A DNA stretch of 64,000 nucleotides, taken from the NCBI GenBank assembly GCA_916700875.1, contig CAKAKS010000001.1, positions 16,768,461 through 16,832,460 of the forward strand, written 5' to 3'. Below are positions 53,901 to 61,209 of the stretch, one piece after another. The translations under genes and the position numbers were made by a program. The DNA is from Sebastes aleutianus. Its lineage: Eukaryota; Chordata; Actinopteri; Perciformes; Sebastidae. Within the stretch, counting starts at the first letter, position 1, and each line of letters opens with the position of its first letter. The notes under the pieces were generated by a model that made no database searches, had not been told where the DNA came from, and was given only the letters and a program-made list of their open reading frames with translations.

Positions 53901-55910
53901 TGATAAGTATCATAAACGTGTGTTTGCCACAGAGCTTATTTTCTGCAATAATCCCAAACCAAGTGGAAAACTCTCCTTGGCTTTTTGTCGAGGGAACCAG
54001 TGCGATTCTAACTTCCTGGTTGGCCTACAAAAAAACGTCATCCCTGTAGCACTCTATAGCCTTCCACCTCTCATAAACACATCCTTTAATGCTATTTTGT
54101 ATGTGCTGGATGTTATTTCTTCCCTCATCTCTCTCCCCACCTCTTTGTTTTATCATCTTCTGCCTCACCTCTTATTTGATCCTCTCTTCTCTCCTTAAGC
54201 ACCCCTCACTTTCTCCTTCCTTCTTTCTTTCCATGATCCTAACAAATAAGGTTGGACTGCCTTGGTGTTGAGTTAATGCTCCCCTCCTCTCTTACTGTTC
54301 CCTCCTTTGGGTGAAAACATGCCTCCAGAACTAGCGCTAATCTCTCTCTCTCTCTCTCCTCTACTTTTTTTTGGTTTGTTTACCCCTATTCTCTGTTTTG
54401 TCACAATTTTTTGCACAGATTCCCCGTTTCAGTGTGCATCTTTTCCCCTCGGCAATATAACCTCTTGCACAAATTGATCAGTTTTGCTTTCCTTTCATGT
54501 TACAGTGTGAAATCGACCTATTTCTGGAATTAATTCCAGCTTAATGTTTTACCTGTTAGTACATGCTCATTAAATGTGAGCGTTGGGTAGTTCAAGGGAT
54601 AGGGGCATGACCTTATATGCATCTCTGAGCAACACTGAAAGTATTGATGTTGGTGTTTTTTGTGTACTCGGCAGCCCAGTACTTTGCCAGCACCATGATG
54701 ATCGTAGGGATGTCTGTGGTGGTGACCGTTATAGTGCTGCAGTTTCACCATCATGACCCTCACGGAGGCAAGATGCCCAAATGGGTGAGTGACTGAAACT
54801 GATTTAATCAGATAATCATCTCTGTTGTCATCGATAACATTTAGCACAAATACCTGTGTTTGTATGAGTGTGTTATTGTGTGTGTTTGTTTGTAAGGATA
54901 TAATAGTTTGAATTTTCAATTAGTTTTTATTTTATTTTATTTTTTATGTTTCGATAAGATTTTAGTCAGTTGACAGAGTGCCTTTGCTAGTTTTGGTTTA
55001 GTTTCAGTTTTTCAGAAAAGTTTAGTTTTAGTTTGTTTTTCTGAGGACCAGGTATAATGTCTCAGAAGTATGTAGCTACATATACATACAAAATACATGG
55101 TATACAATGGCCGTAATGTTAAATGTTTAATCTTTGCGCTACTTTGCCGCTTCAAGTCTGTTCAATTTCTGTGGTTCAATGTTACGAGAGTTGAAGGAAA
55201 TTCATGCAGTCTCCATTTTTTTGTTGTTATTATTTTCGTTTTAGTTTCAGTTTTAGATTACTACAATAACCCTGAATGTGTGCGTCACTGACGGAACCTG
55301 ATCTCTTCAGGTTCGGGTGGTTCTGCTGAACTGGTGTGCCTGGTTTCTCCGTATGAAACAACCTGGCGACGAGCGCAAGCGGCGCGGTTACAAGTACGCC
55401 TCCCAGCACCACTCCAGCACCAGCTCCATAGAGATGGGCACCGTACCGAGCCTCAGTATGCCCCTCTCACAGACGTCCTGCCCGCCCTGCCCCACTGGCA
55501 CCTCCAACGGTTCCATGAGCCTCTACTTCGGCAACTACCACCCCATGGAGAGCCCGCATTGCCCGCCTTCCAGCGACTCCGGGGTAGCGCTAGGGGGGCG
55601 TGCCCGTGGCTCCGTCAGTGATGAGGCGGAGCCGTCTGGAGGAGTTGGCGGTGGCGTCGGAGGCCTGGGGATGGGAATCGGCTTCCCCCCGCCGGAGATC
55701 CAGCGCATCTTGGAGGAGGTGTCGTACATAGCCCAGCGGTTCCGGGACCAGGACAGGGCCGAGGCCATCTGCAGCGAGTGGAAGTTTGCGGCGGCAGTGG
55801 TGGACCGGCTGTGCCTGGTGGCCTTCTCTCTCTTCTCCATCATTTGCACCTTCACCATCCTCATGTCAGCACCCAACTTCATAGAAGCTGTTTCCAAGGA
55901 CTTCACATAG
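11097..55910 (+). CDS. chrna8: neuronal nicotinic acetylcholine receptor subunit, alpha-8-like (alpha-7 class), complete gene
   Basis: Joining 11097-11157, 27558-27697, 32598-32642, 33330-33439, 47011-47258, 49210-49404, 50792-50878, 54675-54784 and 55311-55910 gives 1596 nt, 531 residues plus TAG, with GT-AG introns and frame kept throughout. Precursor numbering: signal peptide 1-24; ligand-binding residues Trp79, Tyr117, Trp173, Tyr212, the Cys214-Cys215 pair typical of alpha subunits, and Tyr219; Cys-loop Cys152-Cys166; N-glycosylation sequons Asn48 and Asn135; M1 about 233-256; M2 about 263-283 with the intermediate-ring Glu262 and gate Leu272; M3 about 297-320; a long variable cytoplasmic loop; M4 about 495-517. 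It should act as a pentameric, acetylcholine-gated, highly calcium-permeable channel in the neuronal plasma membrane. Residues such as YWTDIYLSW, VQNLRFPSDQIW, ILKSTC, QKCDLKFGSWTH, VGVP-KRNELYY and the C-terminal EAVSKDFT match chicken alpha-8 as I recall it better than alpha-7 (SWTDHYLQW, FKSSC, EAVSKDFA). Chrna11 or a chrna7 paralogue remain possible. Confidence 0.85.
11163..11502 (+). repeat. two-copy tandem duplication, period about 166 bp
   Basis: GGGGAAAAGTGAT at 11166 and again at 11332. Both copies then contain TCTTTTAAGACACTTC, CAGTGAGTGCATGA, ACAGGGGTTTGACATGTG and GAGTTTATATTGGCC in the same order. Copies differ by scattered substitutions and small indels. The first copy begins about 5 bp past the exon 1 donor. 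Confidence 0.9.
12505..12534 (+). repeat. (GATA)n-like short microsatellite
   Basis: GATAGATAGATAGATAGATG then GATAGATGGA. About seven tetranucleotide units. Confidence 0.9.
14141..14426. mobile_element. hAT-like MITE, family B (copy 1 of 3)
   Basis: Ends GGCTGCCCCCTC and GGTCGAGGACAGCCCT form inverted termini, with inner inverted TAGTCGACTAA / CGATTAGTCGAC runs. The core (TTTTTCATGCTGAATGACTT, GCACATCTCTGGTAAAC, GATTCTTTGTGG) is shared with copies at 36865-37125 and 40937-41229. Confidence 0.8.
14654..15066. mobile_element. TTAA-flanked MITE (AAGGTGCTAAAT termini), longer copy
   Basis: TTAAAGGTGCTAAAT at the left and ATTTAGCACCTTTAA at the right, a perfect 15-bp inverted pair including the TTAA sites. 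The open frame inside (14623-14880) is not supported as a gene. TTAA target sites fit piggyBac- or Kolobok-type mobilisation. The copy at 5634-5756 is a deletion derivative. Confidence 0.85.
19803..20360. mobile_element. hAT-like MITE, family C (GTAGGAATCACC end), carrying the DR1 module
   Basis: Left end TAGGGGTAGGAATC, right end CCCATCCCTA (reverse TAGGGATGGG). The interior at about 19998-20225 (CCCATATCTTGAGGTCAGAGG, then CCAAGCCAGTTTTTCCTCGCC, then TTTAAAACTGAGCC) is shared with elements of another family at 21573-22283, 51541-51810 and 52998-53604. The element ends with runs such as TGTATCGATGCGATAT, typical of this fish group. Confidence 0.65.
20006..20018 (+). promoter_or_regulatory. 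perfect DR1 nuclear-receptor motif inside a MITE
   Basis: AGGTCA-G-AGGTCA, the consensus for HNF4 or RXR heterodimers (e.g. PPAR). Also found intact at 51580-51592 and, inverted, at 53172-53184. A function is not shown. Confidence 0.5.
21573..22283. mobile_element. hAT-like MITE, family D (GGGCTGTCAATCGATTAA end)
   Basis: Left end TAGGGCTGTCAATCGATTAA, followed by repeated GATTAATCG. The right end keeps GCGTTAATGTGTTAAAG and TTAACGCGTTAAC but lacks the last bases of the terminus. The same family, complete and in opposite orientation, is at 52998-53604. Confidence 0.8.
25111..26032. mobile_element. putative non-autonomous DNA transposon
   Basis: TGGGCCTCATGCA at 25111 and TGCATGATGCCCA at 26020-26032 pair as inverted repeats (12 of 13). 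The inner sequence has TCTTACC/AAGAGAA-type inverted words. The PIF/Harbinger superfamily is possible, but no target duplication is clear. Confidence 0.4.
27558..27697 (+). CDS. chrna8: chrna8 exon 2
   Basis: 140 nt, the same length as mammalian CHRNA7 exon 2. Completes Gly21 and encodes residues 22-67, from the end of the signal peptide (SLQ) through LYKELLANYNRLERPV to LTLLQIIDV. Acceptor TTTTTTCTCCAG, donor GTGAGG. The N-terminal helix and first beta strand lie here, with sequon Asn48-Asp-Ser. Confidence 0.92.
27898..28767. mobile_element. hAT-like element with CATACTTGCC termini
   Basis: Left CATACTTGCCAATCTTGAG and right GGGAGGGTTGACAAGTGTG form imperfect inverted ends. Sub-terminal GGGGGTCGGGGGTTAC and repeated CGGGAGAA motifs are typical of this widespread fish element. 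No target duplication recognised. Confidence 0.5.
30285..30564. mobile_element. truncated family A MITE
   Basis: Shares GTGAAATGTCAGAAAA-type sequence, ATCAGTGTTTCCCAAA, TTCAGTTTACTGTCATAGAG and GAGTAAAGAAACCAGAAAAT with the element at 4036-4369, and ends in the CGATTAATTGTTGGAGCT terminus. The opposite terminus is missing. Confidence 0.75.
31047..31085 (+). repeat. (TA)n microsatellite
   Basis: Imperfect TA tract interrupted by AATA and ATTA. Confidence 0.9.
32598..32642 (+). CDS. chrna8: chrna8 exon 3
   Basis: 45 nt, equal to the family's conserved exon 3. Encodes residues 68-82, DEKNQVLMTNAWLQL, including Trp79 of the complementary binding face (loop D). Acceptor TCCTCAG, donor GTGAGT. 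Confidence 0.93.
32643..33329 (+). other. chrna8: chrna8 intron 3 (687 bp)
   Basis: AT-rich, with a pyrimidine tract (TCTCTCTGTCTCTCTGTCTC) at the acceptor. Nothing else recognised. Confidence 0.8.
33330..33439 (+). CDS. chrna8: chrna8 exon 4
   Basis: 110 nt, as in CHRNA7. Encodes residues 83-118 plus two bases of Ser119. Contains YWTDIYLSWN and YPGVQNLRFPSDQIWTPD, then ILLYNS with Tyr117 (loop A). The VQNLRFPSDQIW segment is a main reason for preferring alpha-8 over alpha-7. Acceptor CTGTCTCAG, donor GTCAGA. Confidence 0.93.
33545..34030. repeat. interspersed repeat, relative of the one split at 45583-46690
   Basis: Shares GACTCCAAAT-AATGATAA, AAACAACTGTTTG, TATCAACTTAAAAGGTG and CCCCCAGGTG-CCAAAA, in order, with 45583-45648 joined to 46558-46690. 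Class unknown. Confidence 0.6.
36865..37125. mobile_element. family B MITE, copy 2 (inverted, one end lost)
   Basis: TAGGGCTGTCCTCCACC at the left, then CGACTAATCGATTAG, AAGAATCACACAAAA and AAGTCATTCAGCATGAAAAA: the reverse of the family B core. The other terminal about 30 bp is absent. Confidence 0.8.
40937..41229. mobile_element. family B MITE, copy 3 (complete)
   Basis: AGGGCTGCCCCCTC left and GAGGACAGCCCCAG right. Flanked by TATTGTTT (40929-40936) and TATTGTTA (41230-41237), a 7-of-8 match to an 8-bp target duplication, which supports a hAT origin for the family. Confidence 0.85.
41918..41950 (+). repeat. (CA)n microsatellite
   Basis: About 16 CA units in intron 4. Confidence 0.95.
42947..42960 (+). 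promoter_or_regulatory. CTCF-like motif in repeat-like sequence
   Basis: CCAGCAGGGGGCGA matches the CTCF core (CCASYAGRKGGCR). Surrounding sequence (GACTCCTCTGGTTGCAAAAA) is a recurrent fish repeat, and a second CTCF-like core lies in the repeat at 49616-50354. Motif evidence only. Confidence 0.4.
43355..43956. mobile_element. hAT-like MITE with CAGGGGTTGGCAACCT end
   Basis: Left CAGGGGTTGGCAACCTTTTT and right AAGGTTGCTGACCCCTG are a strong inverted pair. Sub-terminal AGTGCCATT / GTGTGCCATTGG also correspond. Flanking 8-mers TTAGAGAG and CTGTAGAG match only partly. Confidence 0.75.
45583..46690. repeat. older interspersed repeat split by a hAT insertion
   Basis: The left part (45583-45648) and right part (46558-46690) read continuously once the inner element and one target copy are removed, and then align with 33880-34020. 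It carries a TGCCCCCAGGTGGCC segment close to a reversed CTCF core. Confidence 0.6.
45649..46557. mobile_element. hAT-like MITE with perfect 8-bp target duplication
   Basis: CAGTGTTGTAGTCAAGACC at the left and ACTACAACACTG at the right (reverse CAGTGTTGTAGT) give a perfect 12-bp inverted terminus. ACTGCTGG at 45641-45648 and 46558-46565 is a perfect target duplication. Inside, next to each end, GAGACCAAGACC-type repeats are present. No transposase frame, so it is non-autonomous. Confidence 0.9.
47011..47258 (+). CDS. chrna8: chrna8 exon 5 (equals mammalian CHRNA7 exons 5+6)
   Basis: 248 nt from acceptor CTCTCCTCAG to donor GTAAGA. Completes Ser119 and encodes residues 120-201 plus one base. 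It holds ADERFDATFHTNVLVNASG (sequon Asn135), the Cys-loop Cys152-Cys166 (CYIDVRWFPFDVQKC), and Trp173 in GSWTHNGW (loop B). In mammals this region is two exons of 80 and 168 nt that meet at the Gly146 codon; here the reading frame runs straight through PPGILKSTC with no splice signals. Confidence 0.93.
47264..47600. repeat. interspersed fish repeat next to the exon 5 donor
   Basis: ACAAGTCAAGTCAATTTTAT then TTGTATTGCCCAATATCAC, AAATTTGCTTCAGGGGGACT and TTACAATCTGTAC, a word order I recognise as a very common teleost interspersed repeat. A similar class (AAGTCAAGGTCAACTTTATT) is at 58394-58480. Only about 5 bp separate it from the splice donor. Confidence 0.6.
47876..48528. mobile_element. 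palindromic TTAA-flanked MITE
   Basis: TTAAAGGGATAGTTTGG at 47876 and CCAAACTATCCTTTTAA ending at 48528. The inverted pairing continues inward over most of the length (TGTATGAGGTACTTAT, AGTTTGGAGAAACAG, ACACCGGA-CAAAG, AGTGTACGCTATATTT), leaving a short centre near 48130-48240. The transcript would fold into a long imperfect hairpin. TTAA sites at both ends fit piggyBac/Kolobok-type transposition. Confidence 0.9.
49210..49404 (+). CDS. chrna8: chrna8 exon 6
   Basis: 195 nt, equal to mammalian exon 7. Encodes residues 202-266 plus one base: GVPAKRNELYYDCCKEPYPD with the Cys214-Cys215 pair and Tyr212/Tyr219 of loop C, TMRRRTLYYGLN leading into M1, then PADSGEKISL at the start of M2 with Glu262. 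Donor GTGATT is weaker than the others. Confidence 0.93.
49616..50354. mobile_element. MITE-like repeat with GTAAAGA-GGACGAC ends
   Basis: Left TATATAAAGATGGACGACG and right CGTCCGTCTTTACATACA are inverted partners. It includes CCACCAGGGGGCGA at 50277-50290, a CTCF-like core, and GACGTCACACCCCC near 50055. Confidence 0.65.
50277..50290 (+). promoter_or_regulatory. CTCF-like motif inside a MITE
   Basis: CCACCAGGGGGCGA, a full match to the CTCF core. It sits in a repeat, so copies are probably spread through the genome. Occupancy unknown. Confidence 0.4.
50792..50878 (+). CDS. chrna8: chrna8 exon 7 (pore helix M2)
   Basis: 87 nt, equal to mammalian exon 8. Completes Gly267 and encodes [20 protein letters not shown] then TSDSVPLI. 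The channel-lining residues, including gate Leu272 and outer Glu283, are those of alpha-7, so high calcium permeability and fast desensitisation are expected. Acceptor TCACTCAAG, donor GTGGGT. Confidence 0.94.
51541..51810. repeat. partial copy of the family C/D interior module
   Basis: GTCTGTAAAGGGGAGACTCG, GGTCAGAGGTCAATGGACCC, CATGCCAGTTTTTCCTCGCC and CAAAATTTAGCCTCCTTC match the interiors of 19803-20360 and 21573-22283, without recognisable termini. Confidence 0.75.
52998..53604. mobile_element. family D MITE, complete, inverted relative to 21573-22283
   Basis: TGGGCTGTCAAAGTTAAC at the left and TTAATCAATTGACAGCCCTA at the right. The interior carries the same words as the other copy in reverse: TTTGGGGCAAGTCATAGTC, TCAGCACACTGACACACTGA, GGGCTTGAGTTTGCCATG. 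Includes the inverted DR1 motif at 53172-53184. Confidence 0.85.
54675..54784 (+). CDS. chrna8: chrna8 exon 8 (M3)
   Basis: 110 nt, equal to mammalian exon 9. Completes Ala296 and encodes QYFASTMMIVGMSVVVTVIV, LQFHHHDP and GGKMPKW. LQFHHHDP (Phe rather than the alpha-7 Tyr) again favours alpha-8. Acceptor CTCGGCAG, donor GTGAGT. Confidence 0.93.
54785..55310 (+). other. chrna8: chrna8 intron 8 (526 bp)
   Basis: Contains a run of repeated TTTTAGTTT/TAGTTTTAG words (54905-55260), typical of degenerate repeat sequence. Acceptor ATCTCTTCAG. Nothing else recognised. Confidence 0.8.
55311..55910 (+). CDS. chrna8: chrna8 exon 9 (cytoplasmic loop, M4, stop)
   Basis: 600 nt ending TAG at 55908-55910. 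Begins VRVVLLNWCAWFLRMKQPGD, the conserved start of the loop. The variable middle includes a Ser/Thr-rich segment and a glycine-rich run (about residues 443-457, GGVGGGVGGLGMGIG) that I do not recall from alpha-7 or chicken alpha-8. The conserved amphipathic helix (EIQRILEEVSYIAQRFRDQD, about residues 460-479) and SEWKFAAAVVDRLCL lead into M4 and the C-terminus EAVSKDFT. The exon is more GC-rich than the rest of the gene, and the subunit is about 30 residues longer than human alpha-7, mostly through this loop. Confidence 0.93.
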   Translation, partial: VRVVLLNWCAWFLRMKQPGDERKRRGYKYASQHHSSTSSIEMGTVPSLSMPLSQTSCPPCPTGTSNGSMSLYFGNYHPMESPHCPPSSDSGVALGGRARGSVSDEAEPSGGVGGGVGGLGMGIGFPPPEIQRILEEVSYIAQRFRDQDRAEAICSEWKFAAAVVDRLCLVAFSLFSIICTFTILMSAPNFIEAVSKDFT

Positions 55911-57570
55911 CTGGTTGCAGCAGCAGGAGAGAGGGAAGGAAGATGAAGAGAGAAAGCAACAAAGGGTGCCATTTGTGGTCCCCAACCTACAGTCTGGGCA
56001 CCATGTTGGAAAGGAGCCATGCAGTGTTTTATGAGAAAAAATAACTCAAGAAACTGCGTGTCATATAGTCAATTGAACCAATCAGGAAGCAAAATATTCA
56101 TGATTGATGAATAAGTAATTACAAAGACAAATCATTATGTTACATCCCAAATTAAGAATAGAAACATACATTCATTGTTCCACTCTGTCTTGAAGTCAGG
56201 GACAAATATAGGTTGGACATGCAGACTAAACAACAAACCTGGGGAGACTAGAGGTAAAAGGTTGGGTATCACTGCGGCAGCAGAGGAAGGATCTGCATAG
56301 ATTTTCTTTTTTACATTGTGTAAGATATCAATAAGGGGAAGATAATGTGGCAGTCTACCCGGAAAACAGTGTAAATATCATTGTTTTACCTGCACCATTC
56401 ATTTAACAAACTGCTTAATTTACTGTACAATGACTCAAACAGCACCACAGTCCACCTCACCTCTTCTCTACTTCATTTGAAGACATAGTCTTGTCCTGTA
56501 TGTAGAAATCCACACACACATACTGTATGTACAAATATCGCCTCAGTCTGAGCTCAAACACCGACCATTCACCTTCTGAACTCTTAATAAGGAAATCAGA
56601 CTTTTTTCTGATGATGTACCATCCCCGTAATGATGTTAGGTTAGTTATTAAAATGAGATGTTTCACTGTGAATTTTATTGTTTTTGCTTTCACTTCGATC
56701 AACAGAGCATTGAACACAAGCGTAGAGGCATTTTCTTTAGTCATCAGAGTAGGAATGCTTATTTAGGATCACTTTTCACTTTGCATTGCCTGTTTTATTT
56801 TAGAATATGTAGCATAATAAGAGTTTGGGACAGTGTAATAATGAAACATCCAGTTTATTATATCAGAAAGCACTGTGTCGACTGGTATGTACTGGTGTTG
56901 ACCAGTAACACAAAATGCACTGTCTTTCTAAAGTGCAGTCAAATACTGTATTTTGAACTGTACTTTAGTGGTCTGACATTACACGTATTGATTTAACTGT
57001 TGGAAACAGGTCGAGTAAAAGTTGTCTAACTGCTGTAAAAATATCAGTGTACCTTGTTGGACTTCACTGTACATAAGTGGTCACTGAAGATGAAGAGCGA
57101 TGTGACTTTTGAACTTCTGACACCACAGACAATGGCTAGAGGCTCGACAGCAAGAAGAAAACTTCACAACCCCATCCGCCACTATATCACTGGAGAATAT
57201 ACTGTAGATTTATAAAAGGCCCTATACTGTAGTTTCAGTGAGTTTTGTCTGTGTTTTGTAGAGGGAGCCGAGTGACTGATTCACACAACACAGTTGTTAA
57301 CGTGTTTAGTGCCACCTCCACCTCCACCTCCCAGCCACCTCTTCTTTGTCGTCATTGGTCTCTTTATCTCTTTCTCTGTCATTCCAAGTGTGAGTTTTTG
57401 GCTCTCGGTGTTAATAAAAGTCTATTTATTCTCTGTATAACAGGCTCTGGATAGATCTGTGGAGGGAGGGGAAGAAACCAGTAGTTTGTTGCAAGTCATC
57501 TGGAAGATCCACCACAGAAAGTAGACTAAGCCTTTTCACTGTGGTGAATAAATTGAAATTACAGCGTGTT
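55911..57570 (+). other. chrna8: chrna8 3' UTR (approximate)
   Basis: AT-rich sequence after the stop. AATAAA signals on the plus strand at 57413-57418 and 57547-57552 are candidate polyadenylation signals, giving a 3' UTR of about 1.5-1.7 kb. The end is not proven. Open frames here are not supported as coding. Confidence 0.5.
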
Positions 57571-59280
57571 ATGTTGTGGCATTCATAGCATAATAGCTGA
57601 AACTTCTTCTTAGATTGCTACAGCTGCCGGGTTACACAAATCAACAGACTTTTGCTTCACTAACCAGTCAGTACTTTCAAATCTGCAAACTACATCCACA
57701 ATTTTTAAGTAAAACAGAGTATATGCAGCTTTACTGGGAGCTGACGAGTAAGAAAACAGATCGGCCAGATGTCTGAAACGCTAAATTAATCAGGATAATG
57801 CAAAAGAAAATGGGATTGAGTCATTTATCTGGTTGTGAAACAGTTGCAATAATGGCATATTTAAAGATGAGCACATCCACAAACACAATGTCACCATCAG
57901 TGTCACCACTATTTATTAGGAAGACTAATGAGACATTAAAGTGTCTCCAGCTTTCATAACTGTACGTTCATTATGTCGTCGTGTTAATGGGACGGGATGT
58001 GCTAATTTAACAGGAGGGCAAAAAAGGCATAAATTCAAAGTCGACCCTTTTGGTCAAACAGCAAAATAACCTGGTCAGAGAAATGTGAAAAATTCCCTTT
58101 ATTTTAGATAGTGGTAGAAAATTGTCTTTGTTCTAAGGAAGGGAAATAAAATCCTGAATGGGAGAGTAAATCAAATATAAATCTGAGCTGAAATATGCGT
58201 TTAAATAAGCATGAAAGATGAAGAATGTGGGGCATGTTTTCCTCCCGTGGTCTAGGAAATATGCTCAGATTTCTTTTTTTGTGTGGCCAACAAAGGCTGC
58301 CTCTCAACTTCCAGTTGTTTGATGTTTTGTGGATGAACTCCAATCCATAATGCAGAACCCACATTTCAGGCAGAATGGCTGCATTTATTCCTTTAAAGTC
58401 AAGGTCAACTTTATTGTCAATTCTGCCACAAGTGCGGGACATATAGACGATCGAAATGGTGTTTCTGTCAGACCAAGGTTGTTGGTATATAGAAGTATTA
58501 AAACACAACAACAAAGGTTTAGAAATAAACAAATCAAACTGGGGTCGGGGTACAGTCAGTGCTCCTCTGTGTTGTGAGTGTAATACATAGGGACGCTAAA
58601 GTGCTGAGTTATGCCTCCTGCACTGTGTCAGTATTCTAATCCTTTATTAACGGGGCAAGGGAATAAAAATGAGTGAAACAGTCCATGACGGAGGCCGATG
58701 AAAATACAGCAGCACTTTGAACAAACTTTCTAAACAGAGATTCACTAGAAAAATGAGAAATTACCCGTAGATGTATCAAACATCAAACTACCGGTTAATA
58801 TTTGGACTGATCGTACTGTATATAGACGAGCAGCTGTGTTAATATTGCAACCGTATATCCCCATACAATTGCACCATTAAACTGATGTTCCACTGGCCCA
58901 GCTCTACAGTTTTAAATGGGATGTGCTGTTACATGTTTAGTGGAGAAGACACGTACATATGTGTGAGATGAGAAGTCAAAGAGGAAAGGAATAAACAGGG
59001 AACACATTTCAGGTGGGTGACGATGGTAAATAGCAAAGAACCAAAACCAAATACGATGTGATGTACATTCATTCAGATGAGCAGTGTAAAATAAATCCTA
59101 TTGGAACTTAAATTGTGTGTTTTAAATGCTCTGTTTAAATGATAAAGGAGAGATTGGACTCAACCAGTCAGTAGGCCACACATAAAGAATATTACATAAC
59201 TGAGGATAAACAGAGAATCCAAGCTGCAAGGATATTATAGGTTAAGGATAGAAATGGCAAATTCACAATAAAGAGTGTCC

Positions 59281-59283
<3 letters not shown>
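57571..59283. other. intergenic stretch
   Basis: No exon recognised. A repeat fragment similar to the common fish element next to exon 5 is at 58394-58480 (AAGTCAAGGTCAACTTTATT, GTCAATTCTGCCACAAGTGC). Confidence 0.45.
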
Positions 59284-59334
<51 letters not shown>

Positions 59335-59342
59335 TGTGTGTG
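59284..59342 (+). repeat. (GT)n microsatellite
   Basis: About 27 GT units, then a mixed GTACGTG/CGTGCGTG tail. Confidence 0.95.
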
Positions 59343-59488
59343 TACGTGCGTGCGTGTGCCTGGTGCCTGATGGTTCTCAAGGCATTTTGGCTGGGAGACA
59401 AGCAGTCTCTTTGTATGCTGTGTTAAAGGTTAATCCCTCTCTCTCTGTTTTCTTCTGCTTACCTTAGCTACACCCTTGAGGTTTGGGA

Positions 59489-59540
59489 GTGTGTATGTGT
59501 GTGTGTGTATGTGTGTGTGTGTGTGTGTGTGTATGTGTGT
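59489..59540 (+). repeat. interrupted (GT)n microsatellite
   Basis: GT repeat interrupted by GTAT units. Confidence 0.93.
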
Positions 59541-60114
59541 AGAACAACAAACTGAGTAAGTCGCTATGAACTGAAGATAATACTGGAGCCAAAAAATACA
59601 TAAAGGAGTAGAGAGTGCACAGAGCATGTCCTTCACCAATCTGCAGAATCATTTATGTTTGGTTATTAACATCTTTATTAAACTACACACAGTCATTTAC
59701 AATCATTTGGCTGATAGCTGGTGGCCATAATTATCTGGATAACACCGAGCTCTTGTCCATGAATATTAGGGCTTTGTACAAGGACGAAACATGCAGATTC
59801 ATGACCAGTGAGATATCATCACATTTGCTCAAAGTAGATTTGTAAAGATGGAGTTTTGGTTGTATTTGCATAATTTGTTAAGGAATTAAGGTCTGTATAT
59901 CAAATAAGTCATGCATTCAAGTATTTTGCACAAAGTTATAGGAAAAGGGTACGGCGTATAGCAAAACATAATGTTTTCAAAATAACTACAGAGTGGCAAT
60001 ACTGGCACCTAAAACTAATAATTCCTCAGTTTCCTTTTATTGAAATCTGCTTTTACTAACAACATACAACATTACTTCCTTGTGAATCTAGCTCCAAATA
60101 TCTGATGCAGGTTA

Positions 60115-60616
60115 TTAAAGGGGAACACCACCTAAATTAAGAATTCCTATATGTTATTTCCATGGTCTAGGAAAGTTCAATCAATGTTTGTGAACATGAG
60201 CTACTCTCTCTCAAAGCTAGAAACCAGAGAAGTAAGTCTCAAATTGGTGATGTCATAGGGTATAAAGTCTGGAGCTGCTCCATAGACAATGAATGGGAGA
60301 CCCACAGAATGTTTGTTTTCTTTTTTTTATACCCAAATGATCTTTATTCTATTGTATTGTTGTCAGTTGTGAAACAGAAAATGTTCCCATATACTCAGAT
60401 CACTCCCCTGGCTGCTTTCAGTGTCATCTAGAACATCTCTACCCATTCATTGTCTATGGAGCAGCTCCACACTTTATACCCTATGACATCACAAGTTTGA
60501 GTTTAAGCACTCTAGTTGTTGGATTTGGGAGAGAGTTGTTCATGTTTGCTAATATTTTTTGGACTGTCTTAGACCAGAGGAATAACACATATGAATTTTT
60601 AAAACTGGCCCCTTTA
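60115..60616. mobile_element. TTAA-flanked palindromic MITE (AGGGG termini)
   Basis: TTAAAGGGG at 60115 and CCCCTTTAA ending at 60616. Inner arms are also inverted: GATGTCATAGGGTATAAAGT / ACTTTATACCCTATGACATC and GGAGCTGCTCCATAGACAAT / ATTGTCTATGGAGCAGCTCC are perfect 20-bp or longer pairs near 60250-60295 and 60440-60490. The internal open frames (60497-60751) are not genes. Confidence 0.85.
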
Positions 60617-61150
60617 ACTCCAACATGGTCACCTTCATTAATGGAACAAAACAAGGTGGAAGGACGTCAGTATCGTCTTGGTACACATAAACAACAACCG
60701 TCACTGGAGGCAGCAAGCGTCAAGGACGCCCACACTGCAGCCACAACCTGAAAGTAGGAGGAAACACACCGACCTACACACTGACCAACGCAGACAAACC
60801 CCCACCGGCAAGACCCTGAACTAGTGCTGCCCCAACCTTTCTCTGACTAGACTGAATCACTGCGAGTAAAAGCTCAGTCTGACCAAATTATAAGGACACT
60901 TATAAGCTCTAATGGTTATGAAATGTTAGCTGTTGTTAATGCATGAAACAATAATATATCAGTACAAGCATTGACACACTTTAAAATGACATCAGGGGTG
61001 ACCTTTGAACCAGAAGAGAAAGTAAACAGCCACAGAAACACCGAGTGAGCGATGCAACAGGGAGGCAGCATCGGGAGTGACAAATACATACCGGTGATGT
61101 TATCTGTGATCATAGAGATCTTATGGGGAAAATATATATTACTTGTGTCG

Positions 61151-61154
<4 letters not shown>

Positions 61155-61206
<52 letters not shown>
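61155..61206 (+). repeat. (TG)n microsatellite
   Basis: About 25 TG units, ending in CGCAATG. Confidence 0.95.

Positions 61207-61209
<3 letters not shown>

Larger units (their letters stand above)
50879..54674 (+). other. chrna8: chrna8 intron 7 (3.8 kb)
   Basis: Contains a partial DR1-module repeat (51541-51810), a complete family D MITE (52998-53604) and pyrimidine-rich stretches near 54080-54360. Open frames at 53872-54198 lack coding features. Confidence 0.8.
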
